Positions 38,067-47,840 of a stretch of DNA of 64,000 nt are shown here, piece by piece. Under the pieces are notes generated by a model. That model searched no databases. It saw only the letters and a list, made by a program, of their open reading frames with translations, and had not been told where the DNA came from. The translations under genes and the position numbers were made by a program. Every line of letters starts with the position of its first letter. Position 1 is the stretch's first letter. This stretch comes from an uncultured Campylobacter sp. (lineage in GTDB: Bacteria; Campylobacterota; Campylobacteria; Campylobacterales; Campylobacteraceae), in the NCBI RefSeq assembly GCF_937959485.1, contig NZ_CALGPY010000006.1, forward strand, positions 1 through 64,000. The letters are read 5' to 3'.

Positions 38067-38676
38067 ATCGCGCATATTTGGAATTCTTGGGATTTAAAAA
38101 AGCTTTAGCTAACGGGGTTTTAGAATCTGATTGATATTAAAATTTTAAAATTTCTAGCCTTTGGAATTCTTAGAATTTTAAAGATTTTTATATTTGCGAG
38201 ATCTTAGGGTGTCATCAATCTTAAAATTTGGAATTTTAAAAAATTCCAAATTTTAAAATCCTCACAACCAAAATTATTGAAATTTTTAAGCTTTGAAATT
38301 TTCGAAATTTTAAAGCTTAAATATGCTTAAAATTTAAGAATTACGCAGATCGTAAAACCCTAAATCCTAAAATTTTGCGCTTACATGGGATTTTGAAATT
38401 TTGCTTGTAAGCCGGATTTTAAAATTCGCGCCCAGCTGAATTTAAAATTTTAAAATTTCGCCGCAAAATAACGCATGGACGCAAAATTTCTGCTCGCACA
38501 TACTTTAAAAGCTCGCGTAAGTTTTAAGTTTCGCAGAAGCTATGTAAGCAAGTATAAATTATCTACGCCGAGTGCTTTGACTCGTTATAGCTCTTTGTGC
38601 CACCAGCTTAAAATATCCGCGAGGTGATAAATTCCGCGGACTGAGCTAATTTAAGCCCATTATTAGATTAGTTATG
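38067..38676. other. Gene-free spacer rich in AAATTT palindromes
   Basis: About 610 bp between ccmA and tRNA-Ser. It contains a 15-bp hairpin at 38223-38254 and a second imperfect one at about 38289-38320 (AAGCTTTGAAATTT...). No gene recognised. Confidence 0.55.
38223..38254. repeat. Long AT-rich inverted repeat
   Basis: AAAATTTGGAATTTT and its exact complement form a 15-bp stem with a 2-nt centre. Too far (157 bp) from ccmA to be an obvious terminator and without a U-run distinct from the arm. Confidence 0.75.
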
Positions 38677-38682
38677 TATAAT
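38677..38682 (+). promoter_or_regulatory. -10 box of tRNA-Ser
   Basis: TATAAT in TTATGTATAATGCG, 15 bp before the mature tRNA 5' end. Confidence 0.65.
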
Positions 38683-38697
38683 GCGATTTCTTTTTGT

Positions 38698-38788
38698 GGA
38701 CAGATGGGTGAGTGGCCGAAACCACACCCCTGCTAAGGGTGCAGCTTCTAACCGGGGCTCGAGGGTTCAAATCCCTCTCTGTCCGCCA
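38698..38788 (+). tRNA. tRNA-Ser (GCU)
   Basis: A 91-nt class II tRNA with encoded CCA. Acceptor arms GGACAGA and TCTGTCC pair fully; discriminator G at 38785. The anticodon stem CACCC/GGGTG frames CTGCTAA, anticodon GCT at 38732-38734, reading AGC/AGU. A long variable arm and GGTTCAAATCC T-loop are as in serine tRNAs. Confidence 0.97.
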
Positions 38789-38841
38789 CCAATTCAAAAT
38801 TTTTAAATCAATAAAATTTCACTTCCGTGGTTCAGTCGATT

Positions 38842-39471
38842 CTAGCCGCCTAGGATACTGCCTAACAGCAGCACCGGCATCATTAGCGGCATTACAATGA
38901 ACCCTTGTATATCGGTATCCATTTTCGCATCGCGCTCGCTTTTGATCCCGCTATCGACCGCTATACGCGCAGGGTACTCGATCGGCACGCCTAGGCGGTG
39001 TGATCTGCGCAGCTCGTCGTGATCTTTTAGGCGCTTAAAATATTTGCCTTCGATCAGATAAGAGTAGCGAAACGTAGAGCTATACGCGGGCTCCAGCTGC
39101 TCTGGGTCGTCCATCAGCTTAGCCTGCACGGATAGCGGCAGATCGTATTTTACGAGCTCGATTTCGTGCTGGATATACGCAGCATCGCTGCCCTCGTTAT
39201 ATCTGTCGATCGTGAGCATACTTACGTTGCGCCTTATCGCGTCTTTATTCAGCGACGCCAGACTCGCGACCTTGGCGCGCACAGCGCTGAGATTCGCATC
39301 AAATACGTAATCGTAAATCTCGCCGCTCATACGCAGCTGACCGCCAGATGCCGCGCTCATCGCGACGATGTGCTCGCGCCCTTGCATGTAGCCCGGCAAA
39401 TTCTTACTCGCACATCCGCTAAAAATTCCACAGCATAGCGCCAAAAGCGCGCCATAAATCCAAAATTTCAT
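38842..39471 (-). CDS. Putative lipoprotein, unknown function
   Basis: A 209-residue protein with a lipoprotein signal (LALCCGIFSGC, lipidation probably at Cys20) and a final hydrophobic segment (about 190-209: GFIVMPLMMPVLLLGSILGG). I do not recognise the domain; it has no repeats. CAAAGGAAG precedes the ATG. No neighbour suggests a role; a C-terminal hydrophobic end in a lipoprotein is somewhat odd. Confidence 0.8.
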   Translation of the reverse strand: MKFWIYGALLALCCGIFSGCASKNLPGYMQGREHIVAMSAASGGQLRMSGEIYDYVFDANLSAVRAKVASLASLNKDAIRRNVSMLTIDRYNEGSDAAYIQHEIELVKYDLPLSVQAKLMDDPEQLEPAYSSTFRYSYLIEGKYFKRLKDHDELRRSHRLGVPIEYPARIAVDSGIKSERDAKMDTDIQGFIVMPLMMPVLLLGSILGG

Positions 39472-39840
39472 AAACTTCCTTTGTAAAATTTAAAGACGGA
39501 TTGTATTAAATTTTGCCTTAACGAGAGTGGAATTTTACGGTGCGGCAGAATAGAATTCTGCGGCGGAATTCTATGGCGGCGCGTAGAATTTCGCGCGGAT
39601 TTGTATAAAATTACGATGAATTTCGTAAGAGCTGAAGCCGGAATGCGCGGAAGAGGCAAAATAAGCGCAATGGCACTACCGAGATTTTAAAATTTTAAAA
39701 TCTCGAGGAAATTTCGCGGAAAGAGACGAGTCATTTGCACGTCAAAACTTAACCATCATCGCGAGCTTGCTTTTAAATTTTAAAATTTTACGACAGGCTT
39801 TAGAATTTAAAATCCAAAGCCCTTTTTGATATGCGGCGCG
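39472..39840. other. Spacer without a gene
   Basis: About 370 bp upstream of the lipoprotein gene and downstream of the activase pair. Contains AAATTTTAAAATTT palindromes near 39690 and 39775. No gene seen. Confidence 0.5.
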
Positions 39841-41058
39841 CTACTTTCGATTTGCGTTAGCAAGCATCAGTTTTATGCGGTTTTCTTGATTTACCGCGCT
39901 TGCGCCCGGGTCGTAATCGATCGCGGCGATGTTTGCTTGCGGGTAGTTCTGCTTGATCTTTCGGATCATTCCGCGCGCGATGATGTGGTTTGGCAGGCAG
40001 CCAAAGGGCTGCGCGCACACGACGTTTTGTATGCCGTGACGCATAAACTCGACCATCTCCGCCGTCAGCAGCCAGCCCTCACCCATCTTCACGCCGTGAC
40101 CGATGTAGCCGTCGGCGGCGGCGCGAACCTCGCTAAATGGGCTCGGTGCGCGAAAGCCGAAACGCTTCATCTGCTTAATCATCATGCGCTGGAAAAATTC
40201 CACTACTTTAGCGACCGCGAGCGAGCCGTAATACGCCGCGCCGCCCTTGCCGTAGAGCTGCTTGTCGTAGACCGCATCGTAGATACAGGTAAGCACGAAG
40301 TCCATCAGCCCCGTATTTACGGGCTCGGCGTTTTCGCGGATAAGGTAGGCGTTTAGGCCGTTGTTGCCGATGGGCGAGTATTTGAGATAAATTTCGCCCA
40401 CGATGCCCACTTTTACTCGCGGCTTATCGTCGCGCTCGATTTTAGCAAACTGCGAGAGGACAAATTTGAAATTTTTCTTGAGATTGAAAAATGATCTTTG
40501 ATCAGTCAAATTTTTGATCCGCTCGGCGCAGAGTTCGTAAATTTCATTCGTTTGGTTTTTGATCTTTTCGTAGGGCTTGCACTGATTATACAGCCCCATC
40601 ATCAAATCGCCGTAAAATATTGCGGCGAAGAGCTTTAGAAGCGATTTTTTTCCGAGGCTAAATTCATTCTCATCTAGCGAGCCGAAATTTAACGAGATCG
40701 CGGGGACGTAGCTAAAGCCGCTGTCCTCAAGCGCTTTGCGAAGCAAATTTATATAGTTGCTCGCTCTGCAGCCGCCGCCCGTTTGGCTGATGAGAAGCGC
40801 TACCTTGTGCGTATCGAACTCGCCACTTTTGAGCGCGTCGATGAACTGCCCGATGACGAGTAGCGCGGGGTAGCACATATCGTTGTGGACGCTGCGAAGC
40901 CCCTCCTCGACGATATTTTGACGATTTTCGCCGAGCAAGACGCTCTTATAGCCCTCGTCGCGCAGCACCCCCTGCATAAAGCGAAAGTGCGGATCGATCA
41001 TTGTGGGGATCAATATCGTGTGGGTCGCTTTCATATCTTTCGTAAATTTAGCAAACAT
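39841..41058 (-). CDS. 2-hydroxyacyl-CoA dehydratase D-like component
   Basis: A 405-residue protein related to the HgdB/FldB-type component: HTILIPTMIDPHFRFMQGVL at the start, a central Cys motif (SQTGGGCRASNYINLL), DMCYPALLVIGQF and the late AQPFGCLPNHI. These Cys residues are candidates for an iron-sulphur cluster. In many bacteria this part is fused to the activase; here the genes are split with TAATG overlap. Substrate unknown; true dehydratase subunits are not in the window. Confidence 0.8.
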   Translation of the reverse strand: MFAKFTKDMKATHTILIPTMIDPHFRFMQGVLRDEGYKSVLLGENRQNIVEEGLRSVHNDMCYPALLVIGQFIDALKSGEFDTHKVALLISQTGGGCRASNYINLLRKALEDSGFSYVPAISLNFGSLDENEFSLGKKSLLKLFAAIFYGDLMMGLYNQCKPYEKIKNQTNEIYELCAERIKNLTDQRSFFNLKKNFKFVLSQFAKIERDDKPRVKVGIVGEIYLKYSPIGNNGLNAYLIRENAEPVNTGLMDFVLTCIYDAVYDKQLYGKGGAAYYGSLAVAKVVEFFQRMMIKQMKRFGFRAPSPFSEVRAAADGYIGHGVKMGEGWLLTAEMVEFMRHGIQNVVCAQPFGCLPNHIIARGMIRKIKQNYPQANIAAIDYDPGASAVNQENRIKLMLANANRK

Positions 41059-44012
41059 TAGCGCGCATCCTTTCTTGCTTCTTGTTGCGCGCCTTGCCTC
41101 TCGCGCTCTAGCATGGTAGCTTTTAGACTGCGAAGGCGGATCTTGACCGCACCTAGGTTGGTGACCTCGTCGATCTTAAGCTGGGTGTAAATTTTGCCGT
41201 TTTGGCGCAGTATGTCGCGCACCTCATCGCCCGTGATCGCATCTATCCCGCAGCCGAAGCTGACTAACTGCACCAGCTGCATACGCGGGTATTTACAGAC
41301 GAACCGCGCCGCACTATAAAGCCTGGCGTGGTAGGTCCATTGATTAAGGCTTTTCGTCTGCACCCTGCTAAGCGGCAGCGCGTCCTCGCTAAGCACTATA
41401 AAGCCCAAGGAATTTAGATAGCGATCGATACCGTGATTTATCGTCTTATCAATATGATACGGGCGACCCGCTAGCACGATGGCAGGCATGCCGCTTGCAT
41501 TGATCTCCTTTAGGGTCTCCTCGCCTTTTATTAAAATGGTATTTTTATAATTTTGCAGCTCCTTAAGGCCTTGCAAGACGGCGTTTTTCACGGCGTCGGA
41601 ATGAAATTTATACCCGGCGTCCGCTAGCTCAGCCTGCATCGTTTTGCAAAACGAATCTTGCATGTTAAGATCCACGTGCGGGTAGAGGAATTTTTTCTCC
41701 TCCAGCGCGCCTACGTTCGCGCGTATCAGTTCGGGATAGTATGCGACTACGGGGCAGTTGTAGCAGTTCTCGCTGATATTTTCATCTAGGCTGTAGCTCA
41801 TACACGGATAGAAAATAAAATCGACGCTCTTGTTTAGCAGATCGTAGATGTGACCGTGCACGCTTTTAGCCGGGTAGCAGACGGTATCGCTCGGGATGCT
41901 TTGGCTTGCTAAAAACAGCGTCTCTTTTCGCGGCTTTTGCGACAGCACGACGCTCATGCCTAAATTTTCAAAAAACGCGCTCCAAAACGGGATCATCTCA
42001 AACATATTCAAAACAAACGGAATTCCAACCCGCGGCGCATCCTGCTTCGGTGGCTTGCGATATTTTCGCAAAAGCTCGTTTTTAAACTCAAATAAATTCG
42101 TAATGTCGTGGCGGATCTCCTTGCCCGCGCCGCGCTCGCATTTATTGCCCGAGACAAATTTAGTATCGCCGAAGTAGCTGATCGTAAGCGGACATTTGTT
42201 CGTACAGAGCTTGCAGACGCTAAATTCGCTGCGGTGAGTAAAGCTTTCAAGCTCTGCGCGACTGATCATATCGGTACGCTCGTTCGCGTTATTTTTGGCA
42301 AAAAGCGCCGCGCCGTATGCACCCATAAGCTCGCTTATGTCTAGACGGATCACGTCCTTGCCGAGCTCTTTTTCAAAAGCGCGCAGCACAGCGTTGTTTA
42401 AAAATGTCCCGCCCTGCACTACGATATTTTGACCTAAATCGTCGGCGTTTCGCACGCGGATAACCTTGTAAATCGCATTTTTGATGACGCTAATAGCAAG
42501 ACCTGCGCTGATGTCCTCGATCGTAGCGCCGTCCTTTTGAGCCTGCTTGACCGAAGAGTTCATAAAGACCGTGCAGCGGCTACCAAGCTTGGCGGGATGG
42601 GTTGCAAAAAGGGCTAGGTTTGCAAAATCTTTAATGTCGTAGCCCAAAGAATTTGAAAAGGTTTGCAAAAACGAGCCACAGCCCGAGCTGCACGCCTCGT
42701 TTAGCACGATAGAATCAATATTGCCGTCTTTAATGGAGAAGCACTTGATGTCCTGCCCGCCGATGTCGATGATGAAATCGACCTTTGGATTGAAGTGGCG
42801 CGCGGCGCTATAATGCGCGATCGTCTCGACGATACCGTAATCGAAGCGAAAGGCGGTCTTAATGAGATCCTCGCCATATCCGGTAACGCCGCTGCCCTTG
42901 ATCTTGATGCGACCCTCGCAAAGATCGTACAACTCCTTAAGACGCGGCAGCAGGATATCGACCGGATCGCCTTTATTGGAGGAGTAAAATTTATAGAGCA
43001 GCTCGTAGTTTTCGCCCATCAGCACGACTTTGATCGTAGTGCTGCCGCAATCCACGCCCAAATACGCATCTCCACTGTAGGTGTGGATATCCACCTTAGG
43101 CACGCTCGCGCGGGCATGGCGGGCGATGAACTCGTCAAATTCCGCCCTGTCTTTAAAAAGCGGCGGCTCGGCTTCCAGCGCGGTCCTATCGGGTTCCTTT
43201 TTTAAAAGCGCGATCGTTTCATCTAAATTTAGAGTCTCGCCCGTATCTTTTGCATACAGCGCGCTGCCGTAAGCCACGAAGTAAGGCGCGATGTCAGGGA
43301 ATGTCGCGGTTTCGTCGGTGAGCTTTAGCACCTCTTTAAAGCGCTTCTGAAGGCCTTTTAGGAAAAACAACGGGCCGCCTAGAAACAGGATATTGCCCTT
43401 GACCTCGCGACCTTGCGCAAGCCCAGAAATCGTCTGTTCGACGACCGCAGCGTAGATACTAGCGCAAATATCCTCTTTTCTAACGCCCTGATTTAATAAC
43501 GGCTGAATGTCGCTTTTGGCGAACACGCCGCAGCGTGAGGCGATCGGGTAAATTTTATTCGCCGCAAAGCTTAAACGATCAAGCTCCGTGATATCCAGAT
43601 GCAAAAGATTGGTCATCTGATCGATAAATGCGCCTGTACCGCCCGCGCATGAGCCGTTCATACGCTCTTCAAGTCCGCCCGTGAGAAATAAAATTTTAGC
43701 GTCCTCGCCGCCGAGCTCGATGACGACGTCGGTCTTCGGAAACATCCGTTTGACGCCGAGCGAGGTAGCGAAAACCTCTTGGACGAACGGAATTTTGCAA
43801 TTTTTGGCGATACCCATGCCCGCCGAACCTGCTATGGCGACGCTGAATTGCTCGCCTGCATAGGTTTTTTGGATTTGCAAAATTTTATCCAGCACCAGCT
43901 CCTTGGGCTTTGCCAAATGCCGCTCGTAGCTCTTGCTTAAAATTTCATATTTATCGTTTAAAACTACCGTTTTAACAGTGGTTGATCCTACGTCAATGCC
44001 TAAAAAAATCAC
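41058..44012 (-). CDS. Tandem BcrAD/BadFG ATPase + DUF2229 activase
   Basis: A 984-residue protein with two ASKHA ATPase domains in tandem. Domain 1 (about 1-270) starts FLGIDVGSTTVKTVV and has Cys122 in GSCAGGTGAF and Cys161; domain 2 (about 315-580) starts YLGVDCGSTTIKVV and has Cys441 in ACSSGCGSF and Cys480. The 39-residue Cys spacing equals that of the Fe4S4 ligands of hydroxyglutaryl-CoA dehydratase activase. A DUF2229-type region (about 595-900) follows, with CKLCTNKCPL. Such proteins use ATP to drive low-potential electron transfer; the acceptor here is probably the 405-residue partner. Confidence 0.87.
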   Translation of the reverse strand: MIFLGIDVGSTTVKTVVLNDKYEILSKSYERHLAKPKELVLDKILQIQKTYAGEQFSVAIAGSAGMGIAKNCKIPFVQEVFATSLGVKRMFPKTDVVIELGGEDAKILFLTGGLEERMNGSCAGGTGAFIDQMTNLLHLDITELDRLSFAANKIYPIASRCGVFAKSDIQPLLNQGVRKEDICASIYAAVVEQTISGLAQGREVKGNILFLGGPLFFLKGLQKRFKEVLKLTDETATFPDIAPYFVAYGSALYAKDTGETLNLDETIALLKKEPDRTALEAEPPLFKDRAEFDEFIARHARASVPKVDIHTYSGDAYLGVDCGSTTIKVVLMGENYELLYKFYSSNKGDPVDILLPRLKELYDLCEGRIKIKGSGVTGYGEDLIKTAFRFDYGIVETIAHYSAARHFNPKVDFIIDIGGQDIKCFSIKDGNIDSIVLNEACSSGCGSFLQTFSNSLGYDIKDFANLALFATHPAKLGSRCTVFMNSSVKQAQKDGATIEDISAGLAISVIKNAIYKVIRVRNADDLGQNIVVQGGTFLNNAVLRAFEKELGKDVIRLDISELMGAYGAALFAKNNANERTDMISRAELESFTHRSEFSVCKLCTNKCPLTISYFGDTKFVSGNKCERGAGKEIRHDITNLFEFKNELLRKYRKPPKQDAPRVGIPFVLNMFEMIPFWSAFFENLGMSVVLSQKPRKETLFLASQSIPSDTVCYPAKSVHGHIYDLLNKSVDFIFYPCMSYSLDENISENCYNCPVVAYYPELIRANVGALEEKKFLYPHVDLNMQDSFCKTMQAELADAGYKFHSDAVKNAVLQGLKELQNYKNTILIKGEETLKEINASGMPAIVLAGRPYHIDKTINHGIDRYLNSLGFIVLSEDALPLSRVQTKSLNQWTYHARLYSAARFVCKYPRMQLVQLVSFGCGIDAITGDEVRDILRQNGKIYTQLKIDEVTNLGAVKIRLRSLKATMLERERQGAQQEARKDAR

Positions 44013-44262
44013 ATCTCGCTCTTTACTGAATAAATTTTACTCGGCCAAATTCTCAAATTTAGCGCGAGCTTTCTAAATTAAAATTTGCATTTTATAGTAA
44101 TATTTTTAAACGCAAATAAAATCAGGATATATTTTATCTTTTTCTATCGAGAAAGACGAATTTTGGGCAGTTTAAAACTAAAAATTTTAATGGAAAAGTT
44201 GTAAAATTTTAGATTTAATGCGAGTAGATTTTGCGCGAAATTTTTTAAAATCTCGCGCATTA

Positions 44263-44292
44263 TAAAAAGAGCTTCCTTTTGAATTGGGAAGC
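44263..44292 (-). terminator. Rho-independent terminator after rplS
   Basis: Minus strand: GCTTCC, 10-nt loop, GGAAGC, then TCTTTTTAT, 14 bp after the rplS stop. Best intrinsic terminator in the window; ends the rpsP-rplS operon. A second AT/GC hairpin (GCGCGA...TCGCGC, 44233-44259) follows. Confidence 0.8.
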
Positions 44293-44306
44293 ATAAATTT
44301 AAAGTA

Positions 44307-44663
44307 TTATTTTCGAAGCTCTTTGATTTTAGCCGCTTTACCGCGTCTATCGCGTAGGTAAAATAGCTTCGCGCGGCGAACGCGTCCTTTTCTTAGAACC
44401 TCGATGCTTTCGATGCTTTCGCTGTAGATCGGGAAAATTCTCTCTACGCCGACGCTATTTGCGCCGATCTTGCGAATAATGAAGGTCTCGCTGACGCCGT
44501 TTCCGCGGCGCGCAATGCAGGTGCCTTCAAAATTTTGAATTCTACTCTTATCGCCCTCTTTGATCCTGATGGCTACCTTTAAGGTGTCGCCGGCACGGAA
44601 ATCAGGCACACTTTTGCTTGTGATCTGAGCGTCCTCAAACGCTTGGATATACTTGTTTTTCAT
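44307..44663 (-). CDS. rplS: 50S ribosomal protein L19
   Basis: A 118-residue L19 with [31 protein letters not shown] and [19 protein letters not shown]. It lies at the 30S-50S interface. ATGA overlap with trmD. Last gene of the operon, followed by a clear terminator. Confidence 0.97.
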   Translation of the reverse strand: MKNKYIQAFEDAQITSKSVPDFRAGDTLKVAIRIKEGDKSRIQNFEGTCIARRGNGVSETFIIRKIGANSVGVERIFPIYSESIESIEVLRKGRVRRAKLFYLRDRRGKAAKIKELRK

Positions 44664-45361
44664 AAATTTCCTTTATTTCTGGCGATTTTTCGGTACATAT
44701 CCGGGCGGAAGAACCTCGTTTTGCATAGCGCCATTTGATTTTTTAAACTGCGCATTTTAGCGTGATTACCCTTTAAAAACTCTGAAACTATAGGTAAATT
44801 TTCAAAAACATCAGGCTTCGTAAATGCGGGCGCCTCTAAAATTCCGCCTTCAAAGCTTTCTTCGACAAGCGAGCTTTCGTTGCCCAAAACGCCCTTTATG
44901 TTGCGGCTTATCGCATCGCACATGCAAAGCGCGCCGAGCTCGCCGCCGGTAAGGATGAAATCGCCGATGCAAAAAATTTCATCTACATATCTTTCGACTA
45001 TGCGCTCATCAATCCCCTCGTAGCGCCCACAGATAAAGCATAGGCTCTCTTCGCCGCTTAGGCGCTTGGCATCGTTTTGGTTAAATTTTTTACCGGCGGG
45101 CGAGAGGTAGATAAACTTGGCGTTTTTAAATTTAGTTCTTACGTGTTCGATCGTTCCGGCAAGCGGCTCTGTGCCAATCAAAAGCCCCGCACCGCCGCCG
45201 ATCATATAATCATCTACCTTTTTATACCGATTTGTCGTGAAATTTCGCGGGTTAAAAAAATGCGTCGCAATTATTTTCTTATCGACCGTGCGCTTTAAAA
45301 TCGAGTCCTCAAAATACGGCGCGATAAGATTTTCAAACAGCGAAACGAAGATAAAATTCAT
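44660..45361 (-). CDS. trmD: tRNA (guanine-N1)-methyltransferase
   Basis: A 233-residue TrmD (SPOUT fold) that methylates G37 of tRNAs. Knot motifs: [14 protein letters not shown] and [10 protein letters not shown]. Slightly shorter than E. coli TrmD (255). ATGA overlaps at both ends with rimM and rplS. Confidence 0.96.
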   Translation of the reverse strand: MNFIFVSLFENLIAPYFEDSILKRTVDKKIIATHFFNPRNFTTNRYKKVDDYMIGGGAGLLIGTEPLAGTIEHVRTKFKNAKFIYLSPAGKKFNQNDAKRLSGEESLCFICGRYEGIDERIVERYVDEIFCIGDFILTGGELGALCMCDAISRNIKGVLGNESSLVEESFEGGILEAPAFTKPDVFENLPIVSEFLKGNHAKMRSLKNQMALCKTRFFRPDMYRKIARNKGNL

Positions 45362-45888
45362 GAGTTTTCCAAAATCGCGCGCGCATTTTGCGTAAAAATT
45401 TTACGCTCACTAAGCAAAATTTCTTTCACATAGGCATCCACGTAGGGGATAAAAAATTCTTTCGGCAGAGCCTGTAAGATTAAGCTTTCATCCGTTTCTA
45501 CCTCAAAAAGATATCCGTTTCCGATCTGCAATATGTCCTTTACGCGCCCCAAAACCGCGCCGTTTTCATGAATTTCAAGCCCGATAATATCGAAGTAAAA
45601 AAACTCGCCCTTTTGCAATTTGCAAAATTTCCGCGTGTCCTCTTTGCTTCGGTAAAGGATTTGGTTGGTTAAATTTGCCGCCGCTTCTACGCTTTCGTAA
45701 TTTTTAAAAATAGCGCTAGAATTTGCGCCGCTAAAGGATAGAATTTCTAAAATTTCGCCGTTTCGTAGATAAAATTTGGCGCCTTTTTTAAACTGAGAGG
45801 GGAAGTCGCTGCGATCGAAAATTTTAACCGCGCCCTTTAAGCCGATAGTCCGACCGAGCTTTGCGACCTCTAAAAGATCATCAGGCAT
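45358..45888 (-). CDS. rimM: 16S rRNA processing protein RimM
   Basis: A 176-residue RimM with an N-terminal barrel ([19 protein letters not shown]) and C-terminal PRC-barrel (about 95-165). Helps 30S head maturation and binds S19. Overlaps the KH gene by 8 bp and trmD by 4 bp. Confidence 0.94.
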   Translation of the reverse strand: MPDDLLEVAKLGRTIGLKGAVKIFDRSDFPSQFKKGAKFYLRNGEILEILSFSGANSSAIFKNYESVEAAANLTNQILYRSKEDTRKFCKLQKGEFFYFDIIGLEIHENGAVLGRVKDILQIGNGYLFEVETDESLILQALPKEFFIPYVDAYVKEILLSERKIFTQNARAILENS

Positions 45889-46123
45889 CTTTGGCTTTGA
45901 CGGTAATTTTATAATTGATCGGATCTTTTGCTTTGTAGCCGATGATGACGGTCTTTATGGCGTTTATCATTTTGCCGTCCTTGCCGATGAGTTTGCCTGT
46001 ATCGGCCTTGTCGGCATAGACGATGATCTCGGTAAAGTTTTCACCGACCCGCTTTTGCGTAGAAACGGACTGCGGATAGTCGGCGATCAACTTTGCGTAT
46101 TCTTTTATAAAATTTTCTACCAT
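45881..46123 (-). CDS. KH-domain RNA-binding protein (KhpA-like)
   Basis: An 80-residue single KH domain with the GKLIGKDGKMINAIKT loop (GxxG variant GKDG). Members bind RNA and act in ribosome maturation or cell-size control. Lies between rpsP (1-bp gap) and rimM (overlap), the usual place of KhpA. Confidence 0.92.
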   Translation of the reverse strand: MVENFIKEYAKLIADYPQSVSTQKRVGENFTEIIVYADKADTGKLIGKDGKMINAIKTVIIGYKAKDPINYKITVKAKDA

Positions 46124-46124
46124 T

Positions 46125-46355
46125 TTATTTGCTTGTGATTTGGGCGACCCTATCGCTTAACTTCGCGCCTACACTCTTCCAGTATGCCAAACGCTCCGCG
46201 TCGAATTTGATATTATCGCTCTGTTTTAACGGGTTATAAAAACCGATCGTCTCGATAAAGCCGCCGTCGCGTCTTTTCCTGCTATCCGTTACCACGATGC
46301 GGTAAAAAGGCTGCTTCTTTCTTCCGATTCTTGTAAGCCTAACAACTGTTGCCAT
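46125..46355 (-). CDS. rpsP: 30S ribosomal protein S16
   Basis: A 76-residue S16 starting [20 protein letters not shown], with [23 protein letters not shown] precedes the ATG. 78 bp after ffh. Confidence 0.97.
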   Translation of the reverse strand: MATVVRLTRIGRKKQPFYRIVVTDSRKRRDGGFIETIGFYNPLKQSDNIKFDAERLAYWKSVGAKLSDRVAQITSK

Positions 46356-46433
46356 TTTTTCTCCTTAAATTTTTGTAAGTTTTAGAACTTGCAGATGGCT
46401 AAAACTTAAACATCTGCAAACTCTACCGAGAGG

Positions 46434-47774
46434 CTATCTCGGTAAATTTTGCCTTTGAGCGATCGAGGCAAGCCCCTGCATACCGCCCTTGCCCGAAAAT
46501 TTCTTCGCAAGCTTCGAAGCGCCCGCGAACTGCTTCAAAAAGCGGTTTACTTCCACCTGCGAAAGTCCCGCGCCGGCAGCAAGTCTGCGCTTACGCGAAT
46601 TATTTAGCAGATCGGGATTTTCGCGCTCTTTCGGCGTCATAGAATTGATCATCGCTTTGATATGAAGTATCTCTTTGGAGTTTTCCAAATCGATATCTTT
46701 TATCTTATTCGCCATGCCGGAAAGCCCCGGGATCATGCCGATTAAATTTTTCATATTGCCGAGCTTTTTCACACTTTCTAATTGATTTACGAAATCGTTA
46801 AAATTAAACTCGCCCTTTTTGATCTTTTTGTTTAGAGCCTTAGCTTCTCTTTCGTCGAAGACGGCGCTTGTTTTCTCGGCTAGCGTCGCTAAATCGCCCT
46901 CGCCCATAATGCGACCTGTAATTCTATCGGGTATAAAGCCCTCCAGATCGGCCACCTTCTCGCCGGTTCCGATAAAGCGAAGCGGGATGCCAAGCTGCTG
47001 CGCGATACCGAGGGCCACGCCGCCTTTGGTATCTGCGTCAAATTTACTTAAGATCACGCCCGTAAGGCCTAAAATTTCATCAAATTTAGCGGCCGTTTTA
47101 ATGCCGTCTTGACCGCTCATGGCGTCCGCTACGTAAAAAATTTCATGCGGATTTAGAGCTTTTTTCATCTCTGCAAGCTGCGCCATTAGCGCCTCATCGA
47201 TCGCAAGACGTCCCGCCGTATCTACGAGCAGTACGTCATAAAGCCCGCTCTTAGCCTTGCTTAGCGCTTTTTCCGCAACCTTTAGCGGATCGCTCTCGCC
47301 CTCGATGAAAAATAGCTCAATCTCGTTTGCTTCGCAAAGCTGGCGGAGCTGTTCGACCGCGGCTAGGCGCTGCAAGTCGCACGCTGCGACCAAGACCTTT
47401 TTTTTACGAAGTTTCAGATAGTTTGCAAGTTTTATCGTGCTTGTGGATTTTCCGCTTCCTTGGAGTCCCGTCATCAAAGCTACCGTAGGAGGCGTGCCGG
47501 CAAATACAAACCCCTGACTGCTGCCCCTAGGCGCCGTTAAAATTTTAGTCAAATTTGTCTTGATGGACTGCAAAAACGGCTTCTGTCCTATCGTGCCGAT
47601 ACGAAGATCGGCTTCGACGAGTGCCAAAAAATCCTTTACGACTTTGTGGTGCACGTCGGCCTTTAAAAGCGCCTTTTTTAGCGTCTCCAAGGCGTTTTTT
47701 AAAGCTTTTTCGTCATCGATTGTTTTTAATTTATTGACCGCGTTTTTAAACGACTCGCTTATGATCTCAAACAC
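46434..47774 (-). CDS. ffh: Signal recognition particle GTPase Ffh
   Basis: A 446-residue SRP54. N domain (1-85), G domain with GLQGSGKS (103-110), DTAGR (185-189) and a late SKFDAD; then the Met-containing M domain (about 300-446), which binds SRP RNA and signal peptides. Delivers membrane proteins cotranslationally with FtsY. Sits upstream of rpsP as in C. jejuni. Confidence 0.97.
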   Translation of the reverse strand: MFEIISESFKNAVNKLKTIDDEKALKNALETLKKALLKADVHHKVVKDFLALVEADLRIGTIGQKPFLQSIKTNLTKILTAPRGSSQGFVFAGTPPTVALMTGLQGSGKSTSTIKLANYLKLRKKKVLVAACDLQRLAAVEQLRQLCEANEIELFFIEGESDPLKVAEKALSKAKSGLYDVLLVDTAGRLAIDEALMAQLAEMKKALNPHEIFYVADAMSGQDGIKTAAKFDEILGLTGVILSKFDADTKGGVALGIAQQLGIPLRFIGTGEKVADLEGFIPDRITGRIMGEGDLATLAEKTSAVFDEREAKALNKKIKKGEFNFNDFVNQLESVKKLGNMKNLIGMIPGLSGMANKIKDIDLENSKEILHIKAMINSMTPKERENPDLLNNSRKRRLAAGAGLSQVEVNRFLKQFAGASKLAKKFSGKGGMQGLASIAQRQNLPR

Positions 47775-47840
47775 TTTGATCCCTTATAAAATTTTTAAAC
47801 TTGCGATGTTACCTAAAATTAACTTAAAAGCCATTGAATA

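Noticed and set aside
41896..43863. Antisense frames over the activase gene
   Set aside because: Shadow frames only; the sense protein has intact ATPase and Cys motifs throughout.
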